NCBI RefSeq assembly: GCF_023646285.1
Contig: NZ_JAMOKX010000001.1
Coordinates: 352,029 to 416,028, forward strand
Length of the DNA: 64,000 nucleotides
Direction of reading: 5' to 3'
DNA from: Helicobacter colisuis
Lineage (GTDB): Bacteria > Campylobacterota > Campylobacteria > Campylobacterales > Helicobacteraceae
Shown here: positions 1 through 8,940 of the stretch, piece by piece
Layout of the letters: the number at the start of each line of letters is the position of its first letter
How positions within the stretch are numbered: position 1 is the stretch's first letter
Made by a program: the position numbers and the translations under genes
The notes under the pieces: model-generated
The model's input: the letters and a program-made list of their open reading frames with translations, nothing else
Database searches by the model: none
Told to the model about the DNA's origin: nothing

Positions 1-1
1 A

Positions 2-697
2 AACTTACAACTAGATGGTGGAATCTTAAAGCATATTTTTGGAACAGAATTTTTTGCTTCCATTACCCCAGTTGAAATCCATCAATTCCTTACGCTAATG
101 GTTATTTTCTCAATGATTGCCACCCCTTTTATTCTTGATAATCTTGATAAATGCACCGCTTTTGCCCTAAAAGCCATCAAGATTCCACAAAAAAATCCAA
201 CCACTTACATGCAAGAACAACAAGAAACAAAGGAACCAAAAGAGACCAAAAAACGCATTCTTATTTGTGGTTATGGACTTGTAGGACAAAAAATATTTGA
301 CTTCTTAAAGGACTATGATATAGAGGTTTTTGGGATTGATTCAAATTATGAGAGAGTAGAGAAAGGAATCATACGGGGAGATAAAATCATTTATGGAAAC
401 ATCACTGATAAAATGATTTTTAGAGAAGTTGAGATTCAAAAGGTTACTGCAGTAATTTTATGTATTGAATCGCCAGTAGAAATCGAAAAAGCTTGCAGAC
501 ATATCCTAGCACTATCCAAATACACTAAAATCATTGTCCAAACACGCGATAATACACTTGAATCAGAACTCAAAGCAATGGGGCTTTATGGTGTCATCAA
601 CTCCACAATGGAAATTGCAACCATCCTTTCAAATCTTGCCATTGAAACTATCAAAGAAGAGGAAGAAAAACAAGGCGAATCCACTAAAGTGATTTAA
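2..697 (+). CDS. KefB/KefC-type cation:proton antiporter, C-terminal part (5' end outside window)
   Basis: The reading frame is open from base 2 with no start, so only the last 231 or so residues of a larger protein are present. The first 60 residues hold the end of a hydrophobic transmembrane region. After a charged linker rich in Glu, Lys and Gln, a Rossmann-type RCK/TrkA-N domain begins with RILICGYGLVGQ, a GxGxxG nucleotide-binding turn, followed by an acidic strand end (GIDSNYERV). This order, membrane antiporter then cytoplasmic RCK_N, is typical of the KefB/KefC and CPA2 potassium or sodium efflux family. The protein ends shortly after RCK_N, with no RCK_C domain visible. Substrate ion and regulation cannot be told from this fragment. 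Confidence 0.85.
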   Translation, partial: NLQLDGGILKHIFGTEFFASITPVEIHQFLTLMVIFSMIATPFILDNLDKCTAFALKAIKIPQKNPTTYMQEQQETKEPKETKKRILICGYGLVGQKIFDFLKDYDIEVFGIDSNYERVEKGIIRGDKIIYGNITDKMIFREVEIQKVTAVILCIESPVEIEKACRHILALSKYTKIIVQTRDNTLESELKAMGLYGVINSTMEIATILSNLAIETIKEEEEKQGESTKVI

Positions 698-714
698 AAA
701 AAATCTTCAATTCA

Positions 715-765
715 CAAAGTGAGTTAGCAATAAATTAAATTAATCATGTATGCAATCTCACTTTG
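715..765. other. 9-bp inverted repeat in the antiporter/TSUP gap
   Basis: CAAAGTGAG at 715-723 is repeated as its reverse complement at 757-765, with a 33-base AT-rich spacer. It lies between two convergent genes (antiporter and TSUP permease). The spacer is long and no T-run follows, so it is a poor intrinsic terminator. It may still mark the shared 3' region. Nothing else was recognised in the 698-853 gap. Confidence 0.3.
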
Positions 766-853
766 CAGTTCTATTGCTTATTTAAATCTTGCAAAAGGAG
801 TCCACAGCCTAAAAAATACAAGAGAAAAGAAAATAGAGATAATGCGATTCATA

Positions 854-1630
854 TCACCCAAATAGCATTTTATCAAACATAATAGCTAAAACAAACAAAT
901 ACATCGCCAAAAGCGCGTATTTGTGTTTCTTAGAATCCACTTTACTTAAAGTCCAAATCCCAATCCTAACCCCAATCAAAGAAGCAATACCGACAATACA
1001 GCCTTGGATATAATCCACATAGCCATGCAATGCCAAAGAAGTAAATCCTGATACTGATGAGAAAATCACAAAAAATAGCGAAATAGGGACAATTTGCTTT
1101 GAGCTATATCCAAGGTAATACGCCAAAAGCGGTGCTAACATCATTCCTCCGCCAATTCCTAGCGAAATTGCGAAAACTCCAACCACACACCCACAACCCA
1201 TTAAAAACAAAATTGACTTCCAACCTTCGCCCACTTTGCGTTCGCCACCATAAGCGTTAGTAAAGAAAAATCGCACAATACTATAAACAATAAAAAAACT
1301 AAAGATAATCTCTAAAATACTAGAAGGCACACTAGAAATAACTAGCCCACTAAAAGACGCCCCTATAAGCCCACCAATCCCAACATAAACACCATCTCTA
1401 AAATCTAAATTTTTCTTTTTATAATTCACATAAGAGCCATAAACAGAAGAAAAAATCATTTGCATAATGGAGATTCCAATGGCAATTTTAATATCATTTC
1501 TAAGTAAAATCATCATTGGAACAATAATCGCCCCACCGCCAATCCCAAAAAGCCCTGCTAGAATCCCTGCTAAAAGCCCCACTGCAAGCAATCCAGCTAC
1601 ACTCCAAAAGTCCAGTGTCAAAACTTCCAT
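854..1630 (-). CDS. TSUP (TauE/SafE) family membrane permease
   Basis: This predicted 258-residue inner-membrane protein has about eight hydrophobic segments and two homologous halves. Each half carries the Gly-rich loop of the TSUP family: GLFGIGGGAIIVPM near residue 35 and SLGIGGGMMLAPL near residue 165. TSUP proteins move sulfite, sulfonates, thiosulfate or other anions; the substrate here is unknown. The frame is open to a TTG at 1654, but I chose ATG 1630 because AAAGG lies 8 bases upstream of it and it is the canonical start. Convergent with the upstream antiporter and divergent from selD. Several other sulfur-related transporters (YeiH-type, YeeE-type) occur in this window. Confidence 0.85.
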   Translation of the reverse strand: MEVLTLDFWSVAGLLAVGLLAGILAGLFGIGGGAIIVPMMILLRNDIKIAIGISIMQMIFSSVYGSYVNYKKKNLDFRDGVYVGIGGLIGASFSGLVISSVPSSILEIIFSFFIVYSIVRFFFTNAYGGERKVGEGWKSILFLMGCGCVVGVFAISLGIGGGMMLAPLLAYYLGYSSKQIVPISLFFVIFSSVSGFTSLALHGYVDYIQGCIVGIASLIGVRIGIWTLSKVDSKKHKYALLAMYLFVLAIMFDKMLFG

Positions 1631-1689
1631 ACTCAAACCTTTATTTAAAAACAATATTTTATTATAAAAATAAGCTAAAAATTGCTAAA

Positions 1690-2765
1690 ATGGCAAAAAA
1701 TTTGGAGAACTTAAAATCAAAGACGATATTAAAATTACACATTTCGTTCAGTCTGCTGGTTGAGCTGCAAAAGTGGGTCTGGAAGACCTCTCACATCTCT
1801 CTTGCAATCTCAAAAATAACAAGGATTCAAATATCCTTGTGGGTTTTAGCGGAAACGAAGATGCCGGAATCTATAAAATTAGCGATGAACTTGCGCTTGT
1901 GCAGAGTGCGGATTTTATCACACCGCTTGTCAATGATCCCTATACTTATGGGCAAATTGCAGCGGCAAATTCACTTAGCGATATTTATGCTATGGGTGGA
2001 GAGGTGAAAACTGCGCTAAATCTACTAATGTGGGATAGTTGCCACCTTGATTCACAAATGATTAGCGAAGTGCTTGAGGGTGGATTATCCAAAATCAAAG
2101 AAGCTGGGGGTGTGCTACTTGGCGGACATACGATAGGAGACAAGGAGCAAAAGTATGGGTTAAGCGTAACAGGAATCATTCATCCACAAAAAATATGGCG
2201 CAACAACACAGGACAAATTGGAGATTGCTTAATCCTTACCAAACCCATTGGAATGGGGATTTTAACAACAGCGCTTAAGGCAGATATGCTTGATTCTAAA
2301 GTGGAGCTAAAAATCTCTCAAATTATGGCAACACTTAACCAAAAAGCCACTAAAATAGCTTCTAAATACACTATTCACGCCTGCACAGATATTACAGGTT
2401 ATGGGCTTTTGGGGCATTTATATGAGATGACAAATCCCAAAATCTCGATTAAGCTTTATTCAAACCAAATTCCTCTTTTACAAGAAGCCATAGAATTTGC
2501 CAAAATGGGAATCATCCCCGGAGGTAGCCACTCTAATCAAAAGGCAATCAATCCTTATTGCCATTTTGCACTTCCTTTGGATTCTTTGTATTTGGGATTG
2601 GAAATTTTACTTTTTGATGCACAAACTTCTGGTGGATTAGTCTTTGCCACCCCTTATAATCAAGCTCAAAGTTTGCTAAATGAATTAAAAAACGAAGGGA
2701 TAGATTCAGCTCAAATTATTGGAGAAATCATACCTGCAAATGATTCCCCTATAAATATTGTCTAA
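1690..2765 (+). CDS. selD: Selenide, water dikinase (selenophosphate synthase); selenoprotein with in-frame UGA and an N-terminal frame break
   Basis: SelD makes selenophosphate from selenide and ATP for selenocysteine and selenouridine synthesis. The conserved body runs from 1764 to 2765 and shows VGFSGNEDAGIYKI, a DFITPLVNDPYTYG metal/ATP motif and GGHTIGD. Immediately upstream in the same frame is TGA (1761-1763) at the catalytic Cys/Sec position, giving SAG-U-AAK with the conserved Lys three residues later. The frame continues back to a TAA at 1686-1688 with no ATG, GTG or TTG. The only good ATG (1690) is one frame off; a -1 shift at A AAA AAT (1695-1701) joins it exactly, giving a 358-residue protein with Sec near residue 25. 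Calling from GTG 1773 would lose the active site. The break could be a sequencing indel in the A6 run, slippage or a real mutation. Confidence 0.85.
1761..1792 (+). promoter_or_regulatory. Bacterial SECIS-like hairpin after the selD UGA
   Basis: Starting 15 bases after the T of the in-frame TGA, GGTCT (1776-1780) pairs perfectly with AGACC (1784-1788) around a GGA apical loop, and a G-T pair can extend it. A short apical loop beginning with G about 20 bases from the UGA matches the published bacterial SECIS consensus that recruits SelB. The pairing is read directly from the sequence; its function is inferred from its position at the SelD active-site codon. Confidence 0.65.
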
Positions 2766-2780
2766 GGCAGTTTTTTCACA

Positions 2781-2813
2781 TTTCTGCTTGTTGCTTGAAT
2801 CTACAAGCAGAAA
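2781..2813. terminator. Hairpin between convergent selD and gpmI
   Basis: TTTCTGCTTGT (2781-2791) and ACAAGCAGAAA (2803-2813) form an 11-bp perfect stem with an 11-base loop, placed just after the selD stop and before the gpmI stop. No T-run follows on either strand, so it is either a weak terminator or a 3'-end stabilising hairpin. No gene is seen in the rest of 2766-2916. Confidence 0.45.
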
Positions 2814-2916
2814 TCCCAAGTCTCGTATCTGCAAAACTACAAAGATAAATTTTTCTATCCATTTTTTGGATTATCTCCTTCAACTTTTTTGCTTTCCAAA
2901 ATCTACCCAGCAATCC

Positions 2917-4383
2917 CTAAAACAACGCTTCATCCATCTCTTGTGGTATCTCTAGCTCCATAAGCTTCAAAACACTTGGGGCGATATTATTTAATCCGCC
3001 ATTTTTGACTTCTTTTACACTTGGAGCAGAGACAAAACACCAAACTTCTCCTATGGTATGGTTTGTTAGAATCTCACCCTTATCATTTTGCATTTCTTCA
3101 CAATTCCCATGATCGCTTGTCATCACAAAGGCATAATCTTTCTCTTTGGATTTCTCATAGATTCTACCGATCTCTCTATCCACTGCTTCAACCGCCCTAA
3201 CTGCCGCTTCAAAAACCCCTGTGTGTCCCACCATATCGCCATTTGCAAAATTCACCACAATAAAATCATAATCCTCTTCCATCGCCTTTAATACCATATC
3301 GCCAACTTCCCTAGCACTCATTTCAGGCTTTTGATCATAAGTCTTTACCTTAGGAGAAGGGACTAAAACTCTCGTTTCATTAGGATATGGTTCTTCTATC
3401 CCACCATTGAAAAAGAAAGTTACATGAGCGTATTTCTCGGTTTCAGCTGTGTGAAATTGTCTTAAATTGTGGTTTGAAATCACTTCGGCAAGAGTGTTTG
3501 GAATGCTTTCTTTGGGGAATAAAATAGGAAAATTAAAGTTTTTATCATAAGGCGTCATAGTTACAAGCGGGATTGGTATCCATTTTTTACGCTCAAATCC
3601 GCTAAATTCTTCATTTCCAAGCGCACTGACAATCTCCCTTGCTCTATCGCTTCTGAAATTCACAAATATCAAGCCATCTCCCTTTTTGATTCCACTTGCA
3701 TCAAAACTAGCAGGCTTGATAAATTCATCAAAAACTCCTTGATTATAGTGTTCTTGAATGTATTGCTTAGGCGATATGGTTTGCAGATTCTCCGCACAAA
3801 CAATCACATTATACGCCTCTTCCACACGCTCCCAGCGATTATCCCTATCCATAGCATAGAATCGACCGCTAATGGAAGCAATTTTGATATTTTTATTTTG
3901 GATTCTACACTCCACTTCTTCTAAAAATTTCAAAGCAGTTTGTGGCAAGACATCCCGCCCATCTGTGATTAGATGCAGTAAAATCTCAAATCTCTCTTGC
4001 AATCCTTCAGCTAGGGTAAGAATATGCTCTAAATGCGAATGCACTCCACCATCACTCATTAATCCCACTAAATGAATCCGCTTACATTCCTTTAAAACTT
4101 CCAAAGCAGGATTGCCTAAAAGGCGACCCTCTTGAATAGCTTGGTTAATTTTCACCAAATCTTGATACAAGATTCTCCCACTTCCCATACACATATGCCC
4201 CACTTCAGAGTTTCCCATTTGCCCCTCTGGCAATCCCACAGAAAGCCCATAAGTTTTTATCATTCCATAAGGAACTTCCTTAAATAATCGATCATAATTA
4301 GGCTTCTTAGCCTCAAAAAATGCATTAAACTTCTCTTGCTTACTATAACCAATCCCATCTGTAATAACCAAAATTGTTTTCAT
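2917..4383 (-). CDS. gpmI: 2,3-bisphosphoglycerate-independent phosphoglycerate mutase
   Basis: This cytoplasmic, manganese-dependent enzyme interconverts 3- and 2-phosphoglycerate in glycolysis and gluconeogenesis. The 488-residue protein has the alkaline-phosphatase-like layout: VITDGIGY at the N-terminus (metal Asp), MGNSEVGHM with the catalytic Ser near residue 59, [18 protein letters not shown] (substrate-binding arginines), and the C-terminal metal ligands [12 protein letters not shown] and [10 protein letters not shown]. It is slightly shorter than the usual 510 residues, but all catalytic motifs are present. It is divergent from mraY and convergent with selD. Confidence 0.96.
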   Translation of the reverse strand: MKTILVITDGIGYSKQEKFNAFFEAKKPNYDRLFKEVPYGMIKTYGLSVGLPEGQMGNSEVGHMCMGSGRILYQDLVKINQAIQEGRLLGNPALEVLKECKRIHLVGLMSDGGVHSHLEHILTLAEGLQERFEILLHLITDGRDVLPQTALKFLEEVECRIQNKNIKIASISGRFYAMDRDNRWERVEEAYNVIVCAENLQTISPKQYIQEHYNQGVFDEFIKPASFDASGIKKGDGLIFVNFRSDRAREIVSALGNEEFSGFERKKWIPIPLVTMTPYDKNFNFPILFPKESIPNTLAEVISNHNLRQFHTAETEKYAHVTFFFNGGIEEPYPNETRVLVPSPKVKTYDQKPEMSAREVGDMVLKAMEEDYDFIVVNFANGDMVGHTGVFEAAVRAVEAVDREIGRIYEKSKEKDYAFVMTSDHGNCEEMQNDKGEILTNHTIGEVWCFVSAPSVKEVKNGGLNNIAPSVLKLMELEIPQEMDEALF

Positions 4384-4437
4384 AATTCATTCCATTCTTT
4401 TTAAAGTTTATTTAGATAGAATCCTATCCAATTTTTT

Positions 4438-4443
4438 TATAAT
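4438..4443 (+). promoter_or_regulatory. -10 promoter element upstream of mraY
   Basis: TATAAT lies 20 bases before the mraY start, preceded by a T-rich run, as is usual for sigma-70 promoters in Campylobacterota where the -35 box is weak. It sits in the 80-base gap shared with divergent gpmI. Confidence 0.5.
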
Positions 4444-4463
4444 TTTTAATTGAAGTTTGATGA

Positions 4464-5522
4464 ATGTTGTATTATTTTTATGAATTTCTAAACATTAACC
4501 TGTTTCAATATATCACATTTCGCGCTGCCATTGCCTTTTTTGTTGCATTTTTGATGACTATTTTTTTAATGCCCTATTATATTTTATGGGCAAGTAGCAA
4601 AAAGGCTAATCAGCCCATCTCACAATTTGCACCCAAAAACCACCAACAAAAAGTCAATATTCCAACAATGGGCGGAATCGTTTTTGTTTTTTCTACCTTA
4701 ATTGCAGCCTTGCTTTGTGCTAAACTCAATAATTCTTATGTGATTCTTGGAATCTTAAGTCTTATTTTATTTTCTAGCATTGGGATTTATGATGATTTCT
4801 CCAAAGTAATGCAAAAGAAAAATGCAGGAATGAGCGCACGGACAAAGTTTGCATTACAAGGATTAAGCGGACTTTTTATCGCATTGGGGCTTTATTTTTA
4901 TGGAATGAATAGCCACCTTTATCTCCCTTTTTTAAAAAATCCCATTTGGGATTGGGGGATATTAAGCCTTTTATTTTGGGTGCTAGTTTTTGTTGCTACT
5001 AGCAACGCAGTCAATCTCACTGATGGCTTAGATGGATTAGTGGCAATTCCCTCCATTTATGCGCTTGTTTCTTTAGGAGTTTTTGTTTATGTTGCAGGTC
5101 ATTCAGGGCTTAGTGCTTATCTTTTGTATCCTAAGATTCAAGAGAGTGGAGAAGTTGTGATTCTCTCTGCAGCACTCATTGGCGCTCTTATTGGATTTTT
5201 GTGGTATAACTGCCACCCTGCACAAGTTTTTATGGGCGATAGTGGAAGTCTCGCTATCGGTGGATTCATTGCTTATATGGCAATTATTTCAAAAAATGAA
5301 ATTTTACTTTTTGTGATAGGATTTATCTTTGTTGTTGAAGCCCTATCCGTGCTCTTGCAAATTGGTAGCTACAAAACAAGGGGCAAAAAGCTCTTTTTAA
5401 TGGCACCACTCCACCACCATTTTGAAGAAAAAGGCTTAAAAGAAAGTAAAATTATCGTGCGATTTTGGATTGTAGCTCTAATGAGTAACCTCATCGCACT
5501 TTTAACCCTCAAACTTCGCTAA
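4464..5522 (+). CDS. mraY: Phospho-N-acetylmuramoyl-pentapeptide-transferase
   Basis: MraY transfers phospho-MurNAc-pentapeptide from UDP to undecaprenyl phosphate, forming lipid I at the inner membrane. The 352-residue protein has about ten membrane segments. Family signatures are visible: [10 protein letters not shown] near residue 70, the Asp-rich [12 protein letters not shown] near residue 185, [10 protein letters not shown] near residue 265 and [11 protein letters not shown] near residue 315. It precedes murD by 9 bases, and the two are probably co-transcribed. Confidence 0.97.
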   Translation: MLYYFYEFLNINLFQYITFRAAIAFFVAFLMTIFLMPYYILWASSKKANQPISQFAPKNHQQKVNIPTMGGIVFVFSTLIAALLCAKLNNSYVILGILSLILFSSIGIYDDFSKVMQKKNAGMSARTKFALQGLSGLFIALGLYFYGMNSHLYLPFLKNPIWDWGILSLLFWVLVFVATSNAVNLTDGLDGLVAIPSIYALVSLGVFVYVAGHSGLSAYLLYPKIQESGEVVILSAALIGALIGFLWYNCHPAQVFMGDSGSLAIGGFIAYMAIISKNEILLFVIGFIFVVEALSVLLQIGSYKTRGKKLFLMAPLHHHFEEKGLKESKIIVRFWIVALMSNLIALLTLKLR

Positions 5523-5531
5523 AGGATATGA

Positions 5532-6746
5532 ATGCTTTTTTTACTCGGATATGGCAAAACCAATCAAGCAATTGCTGATAAATTTAGCCCTTGCTACATT
5601 TTTGATGATAACTTTAAGGAAGTCTCTAAAGATTCTAAAGGCAACACGCTTTTGCCCTCAAACCAACTAAAAGATTATTTAGAAAAATACCCTAACGCAC
5701 AAATTATCACAAGCCCAGGTATCCCTCCACAAAATCCGATGATAAAGCTTAGCCAACCCATTAGTGAATATGATTTTTTTGCCTCCACAATGCCCTTTAG
5801 CGTGTGGATTAGTGGAACCAATGGAAAAACCACTACCACGCAAATGCTAACCCACCTCCTCCAAAACAAAGGTGCTCTTAGTGGCGGAAATATTGGCACT
5901 CCCTTAGCTAATCTTAACCCAAAAGCTCCCCTTTGGATTTTAGAAACTAGCTCTTTTACAATCCATTACACCAATATAGCTAGACCCAATCTATACCTAC
6001 TTTTACCCATAACCCAAGATCACATTAGCTGGCATGGCAATTATGAATCTTATATCGCAGACAAACTCAAACCTCTTTTGTCAATGAAAGACAAAGAAAT
6101 AGCCATTATCCCCCAATCTTTGCAGTCTCATTCTTTTTGTCAAAAAACCCTAGCTAAACTTTTTTTCTACTCTGATTCTCAATCTTTAGCAAAGCAGTTC
6201 TTCCTAGATCTAAACAAAATTACCTTTAAAGAACCCTTTTTACTCGATGCCATTCTTGCTCTTAGTGCTACACGGATTCTCTTTAATGAGGTGGATTATG
6301 ATTTGCTTAATAGTTTTAAAATCGGCGCTCATAAAATTGAAGAATTTTTTGATAGCCAAAATCGCCTTTGGGTTGATGATAGCAAAGGCACTAATCTTGA
6401 TGCCACAATGGAGGCTATCAAACGCTATCAAAATAAAGCACTCCATTTGATTCTAGGAGGAGATGACAAAGGTGCAGATTTAACGCCACTTTTTAAATTG
6501 ATAGAAAAATGTCAAATCACCCTTTATGCCATCGGATCAAATACCCAAAAAATAGCTCTTTTGGCTAAAGATCACCATATCCCTTGTTTTCCTTGCCACA
6601 CCCTAGAAACTGCGGTGCAAAAAATCCACAAACACCACACACAACAAAGTGTCGCAATGCTTTCACCTGCTGCAGCAAGTTTAGATCAATTTAGCTCTTA
6701 TAAAGAAAGGGGTGATAAATTTAAAGTCTATGTCCAATCTCTCTAA
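5532..6746 (+). CDS. murD: UDP-N-acetylmuramoyl-L-alanine--D-glutamate ligase
   Basis: MurD adds D-glutamate to UDP-MurNAc-L-Ala in cytoplasmic peptidoglycan precursor synthesis. The ATP-binding loop SGTNGKTTTTQM lies at residues 94-105. It is followed by GNIGTPL, the DHISWHGNYESY region and WVDDSKGTNLDATMEAI, which holds the conserved Mur ligase Asn-Asp region. At 404 residues it is a little shorter than E. coli MurD (438), mainly in the N-terminal domain, as is usual in Helicobacter. It is coupled to mraY and ends 3 bases before the convergent LysR gene. Confidence 0.95.
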   Translation: MLFLLGYGKTNQAIADKFSPCYIFDDNFKEVSKDSKGNTLLPSNQLKDYLEKYPNAQIITSPGIPPQNPMIKLSQPISEYDFFASTMPFSVWISGTNGKTTTTQMLTHLLQNKGALSGGNIGTPLANLNPKAPLWILETSSFTIHYTNIARPNLYLLLPITQDHISWHGNYESYIADKLKPLLSMKDKEIAIIPQSLQSHSFCQKTLAKLFFYSDSQSLAKQFFLDLNKITFKEPFLLDAILALSATRILFNEVDYDLLNSFKIGAHKIEEFFDSQNRLWVDDSKGTNLDATMEAIKRYQNKALHLILGGDDKGADLTPLFKLIEKCQITLYAIGSNTQKIALLAKDHHIPCFPCHTLETAVQKIHKHHTQQSVAMLSPAAASLDQFSSYKERGDKFKVYVQSL

Positions 6747-6749
6747 ATT

Positions 6750-7655
6750 TTAATATTTGTTTTGCAAGCTTTCATTAATAAACTCTTCAAAACGCATTAA
6801 AATAGTATTGATAGGATGACTTTTTCGCTTCAAACTATAAAAATGTCTCTCTAAATTAAGATTAACAATTTCAATAGAAAATAAAATGCCATTTTTCAGC
6901 TCTTGCTCTATAGCTACTTCAGAAAAAACCGCAATAGCTCCTTTATTTACCACCAAATCTTTAATAGCCGTTGTCCTATCTAATTCTAAAAAAATTGGAA
7001 CTTCTTTTTTTAATTCTCCCAAAGCATTTAAAAAGCTATCCCTTAATCCCGAACCATATTCCCTAAAAATCCACTTTTTATCTAATAATTCATCAATATA
7101 ACGCGGTTTTGAAGCCAAAATAAAATCATTACTTGCTACAATCAAACGATCTTCACACAAAACTTCACGAATTAACCCCTCACTTTGTGCATATTCTAGC
7201 CCAATTTCACCCTCCACTAATGCCAATTCTACGCTACCATTTTTTAAGAGATTTAAGCATTCTTGAGTGTTATAAATCTTTAAATTAACCTTGACTTTTG
7301 GATATGCCTTTGCAAAATCAAATAAGATTCTAGGCAAAAAATACTCCCCTATAGTGTGTGTGGCTACAAGATTAATTTCTCCTATCAAAACACCCTCTTC
7401 TCCCAAAGCTTCCAAACTCGAATAATAACTCTGCACTACTTCCACCCACAAACTCCCAAGATATAAAGCTCTTGTTGTAGGGACAAGCCTTTTCCCCAAT
7501 CTCTCAAAAAGAGTGATTCCAAGCATTTTTTCTATATTTCTAATAAGCACCGAAACATTTGGCTGTGTAATTTTAAAATTTTGCGCGGTTAAAGTCGGAC
7601 TTTTGGTATGCAATAAATCTAAGAAAATCTCTAAATCTCTAATTTTCAATTTCAC
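6750..7655 (-). CDS. LysR-family transcriptional regulator
   Basis: The N-terminal winged helix-turn-helix of about 65 residues is seen in PTLTAQNFKITQPNVSVLIRNIEKMLG followed by LFERLGKRLVPT, a clear LysR signature. The rest (residues 90-301) is a periplasmic-binding-protein-like effector domain starting with INLVATHTIGEYFLPRIL. It is transcribed divergently from a YeiH-family permease across a 145-base AT-rich gap. That is the arrangement of yeiE/yeiH in enterobacteria, so control of the neighbour is likely. The inducer is unknown. Confidence 0.9.
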   Translation of the reverse strand: MKLKIRDLEIFLDLLHTKSPTLTAQNFKITQPNVSVLIRNIEKMLGITLFERLGKRLVPTTRALYLGSLWVEVVQSYYSSLEALGEEGVLIGEINLVATHTIGEYFLPRILFDFAKAYPKVKVNLKIYNTQECLNLLKNGSVELALVEGEIGLEYAQSEGLIREVLCEDRLIVASNDFILASKPRYIDELLDKKWIFREYGSGLRDSFLNALGELKKEVPIFLELDRTTAIKDLVVNKGAIAVFSEVAIEQELKNGILFSIEIVNLNLERHFYSLKRKSHPINTILMRFEEFINESLQNKY

Positions 7656-7770
7656 CCCTTTTTTATTTAAAAAATCTTAGAATCCGATATAAAAGCCATT
7701 TTATTTTTGTTGTTAAGTATTCCATATTTTTAATTAAATTAATATATTTTTATTATGATACATTTGGTGC

Positions 7771-7776
7771 TATAAT
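7771..7776 (+). promoter_or_regulatory. -10 promoter element for the YeiH-family gene
   Basis: TATAAT lies 31 bases upstream of ATG 7807. Just upstream is an AT-rich stretch (about 7725-7755) with the inverted half-sites TTAATT and AATTAA, a reasonable place for the divergent LysR regulator to bind. Operator identity is not provable from one sequence. Confidence 0.5.
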
Positions 7777-7806
7777 CCCACAAAAATTCTCAAATAGGGG
7801 TTGGAA

Positions 7807-8919
7807 ATGTTAAGAAATAAACATTTATTTCAAATAATTTCTTCAAATTTCAAAGGACTTTTATTGGTTAGCTTAATTGTTGCCTTTGCCTTTTATCTCT
7901 CTGGAATCCAAGCCATTCAAGACATCACCCATTTAGCTGCTACTGCTTTTGCAATTATCATTGGAGCAGCCCTCTCGCCTTGGTTTTTTAGATTCCAACA
8001 CACACTCCAAGCAGGTGTGCATTTTAGTGCTAAAAAACTTTTGCGACTAGGAATCGTGCTTTATGGATTTAATATTACTTTTAGTGAGCTATACAGCATA
8101 GGTTTTTACGGATTTTTGATTGCTTTTATTGTGATTGTAAGTATTTTTTTAATTGCCTTATTTGCAGGGACAAAAATCTTTAAGCTTGATAGGGAAACTT
8201 CTATGCTTGTGGGTGCTGGAAGCGCTATTTGCGGTGCTGCTGCAGTTTTAGCTCTTGAATCAAGCCTAAAATCCGATTCTTTTAAAGGCGTTGTTGCCGT
8301 TGGTAGCGTGGTAATTTTTGGCTTGATTGCGATGTTTTTATACCCCATTGCCTTTAGCACTGGAATCATACCCTTATTAGATAGCAATGGAATGGGGCTT
8401 TTTATGGGAGCCACTTTGCATGAAGTTGCCAATGTTGCTGGTGCTGCTGAAATGGCAAAAGAGATGACAAATGGAATCTTCACTCAAAGTGCTGCTAATC
8501 TTGCAGTCATCATTAAAATGATGCGTGTGATTTTACTCGTGCCTTTTTTATTGATTGTTGCTTATTTTGTCGCTAGGGATAACAATGCGCAAAACACCTC
8601 CCAAAAAACTAGCAAGAGAATTGACATTCCTTATTTTGCCTTTATGTTTTTAGGGGTTATTGTGCTTAATACTTTTTTAAGCGCCCATAAAGACACACTT
8701 ATTTTAAATGTCTTTAGCATTCAATCTATTGTTGAAAGCGGTCGATTCCTTTGCACACTTTGTATTGTTTATGCTATGGCTGCTTTAGGACTTCAAATTG
8801 ATTTTAAAAAATTTATCAAATTAGGTGGTAAAGCCTTTGGTTTAGCCTTTTTGCTCTTTCTCATCTTAATCTTTGGGGGATATTTACTAACCCTCTGCTT
8901 CCAAGGAATCCTTTGGTAA
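7807..8919 (+). CDS. YeiH/UPF0324 family putative sulfate (sulfite) exporter
   Basis: This is a 370-residue polytopic membrane protein with about ten hydrophobic helices. Family motifs include FSAKKLLRLGIVLYGF near residue 75, VGAGSAICGAAAVLA near 140, LHEVANVAGAAEMAKE near 205 and a conserved C-terminal AALGLQIDFKK. UPF0324 members are annotated as putative sulfate exporters, and enterobacterial YeiH is linked to sulfite tolerance. The frame opens at TTG 7801, but AGGGG lies about 7 bases before ATG 7807, so I use 7807. It is divergent from the LysR gene. Confidence 0.88.
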   Translation: MLRNKHLFQIISSNFKGLLLVSLIVAFAFYLSGIQAIQDITHLAATAFAIIIGAALSPWFFRFQHTLQAGVHFSAKKLLRLGIVLYGFNITFSELYSIGFYGFLIAFIVIVSIFLIALFAGTKIFKLDRETSMLVGAGSAICGAAAVLALESSLKSDSFKGVVAVGSVVIFGLIAMFLYPIAFSTGIIPLLDSNGMGLFMGATLHEVANVAGAAEMAKEMTNGIFTQSAANLAVIIKMMRVILLVPFLLIVAYFVARDNNAQNTSQKTSKRIDIPYFAFMFLGVIVLNTFLSAHKDTLILNVFSIQSIVESGRFLCTLCIVYAMAALGLQIDFKKFIKLGGKAFGLAFLLFLILIFGGYLLTLCFQGILW

Positions 8920-8921
8920 TT

Positions 8922-8940
8922 TTGCCTACTTTAGAGGCAA
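8922..8940. terminator. Short hairpin between convergent yeiH-like and rhodanese genes
   Basis: TTGCCT (8922-8927) pairs with AGGCAA (8935-8940) around a 7-base loop, followed by TTT on the plus strand. It overlaps the last codons of the convergent rhodanese gene. It is small, so its strength is uncertain. Confidence 0.35.

Noticed and set aside
1615..2007. 130-residue open frame overlapping the start of selD
   Set aside because: Only its first few codons from ATG 1690 are of interest, as the likely selD start before the frame break; the rest is the wrong frame of selD.
8106..8483. 125-residue open frame on the minus strand
   Set aside because: It is the shadow of the YeiH-family membrane gene.
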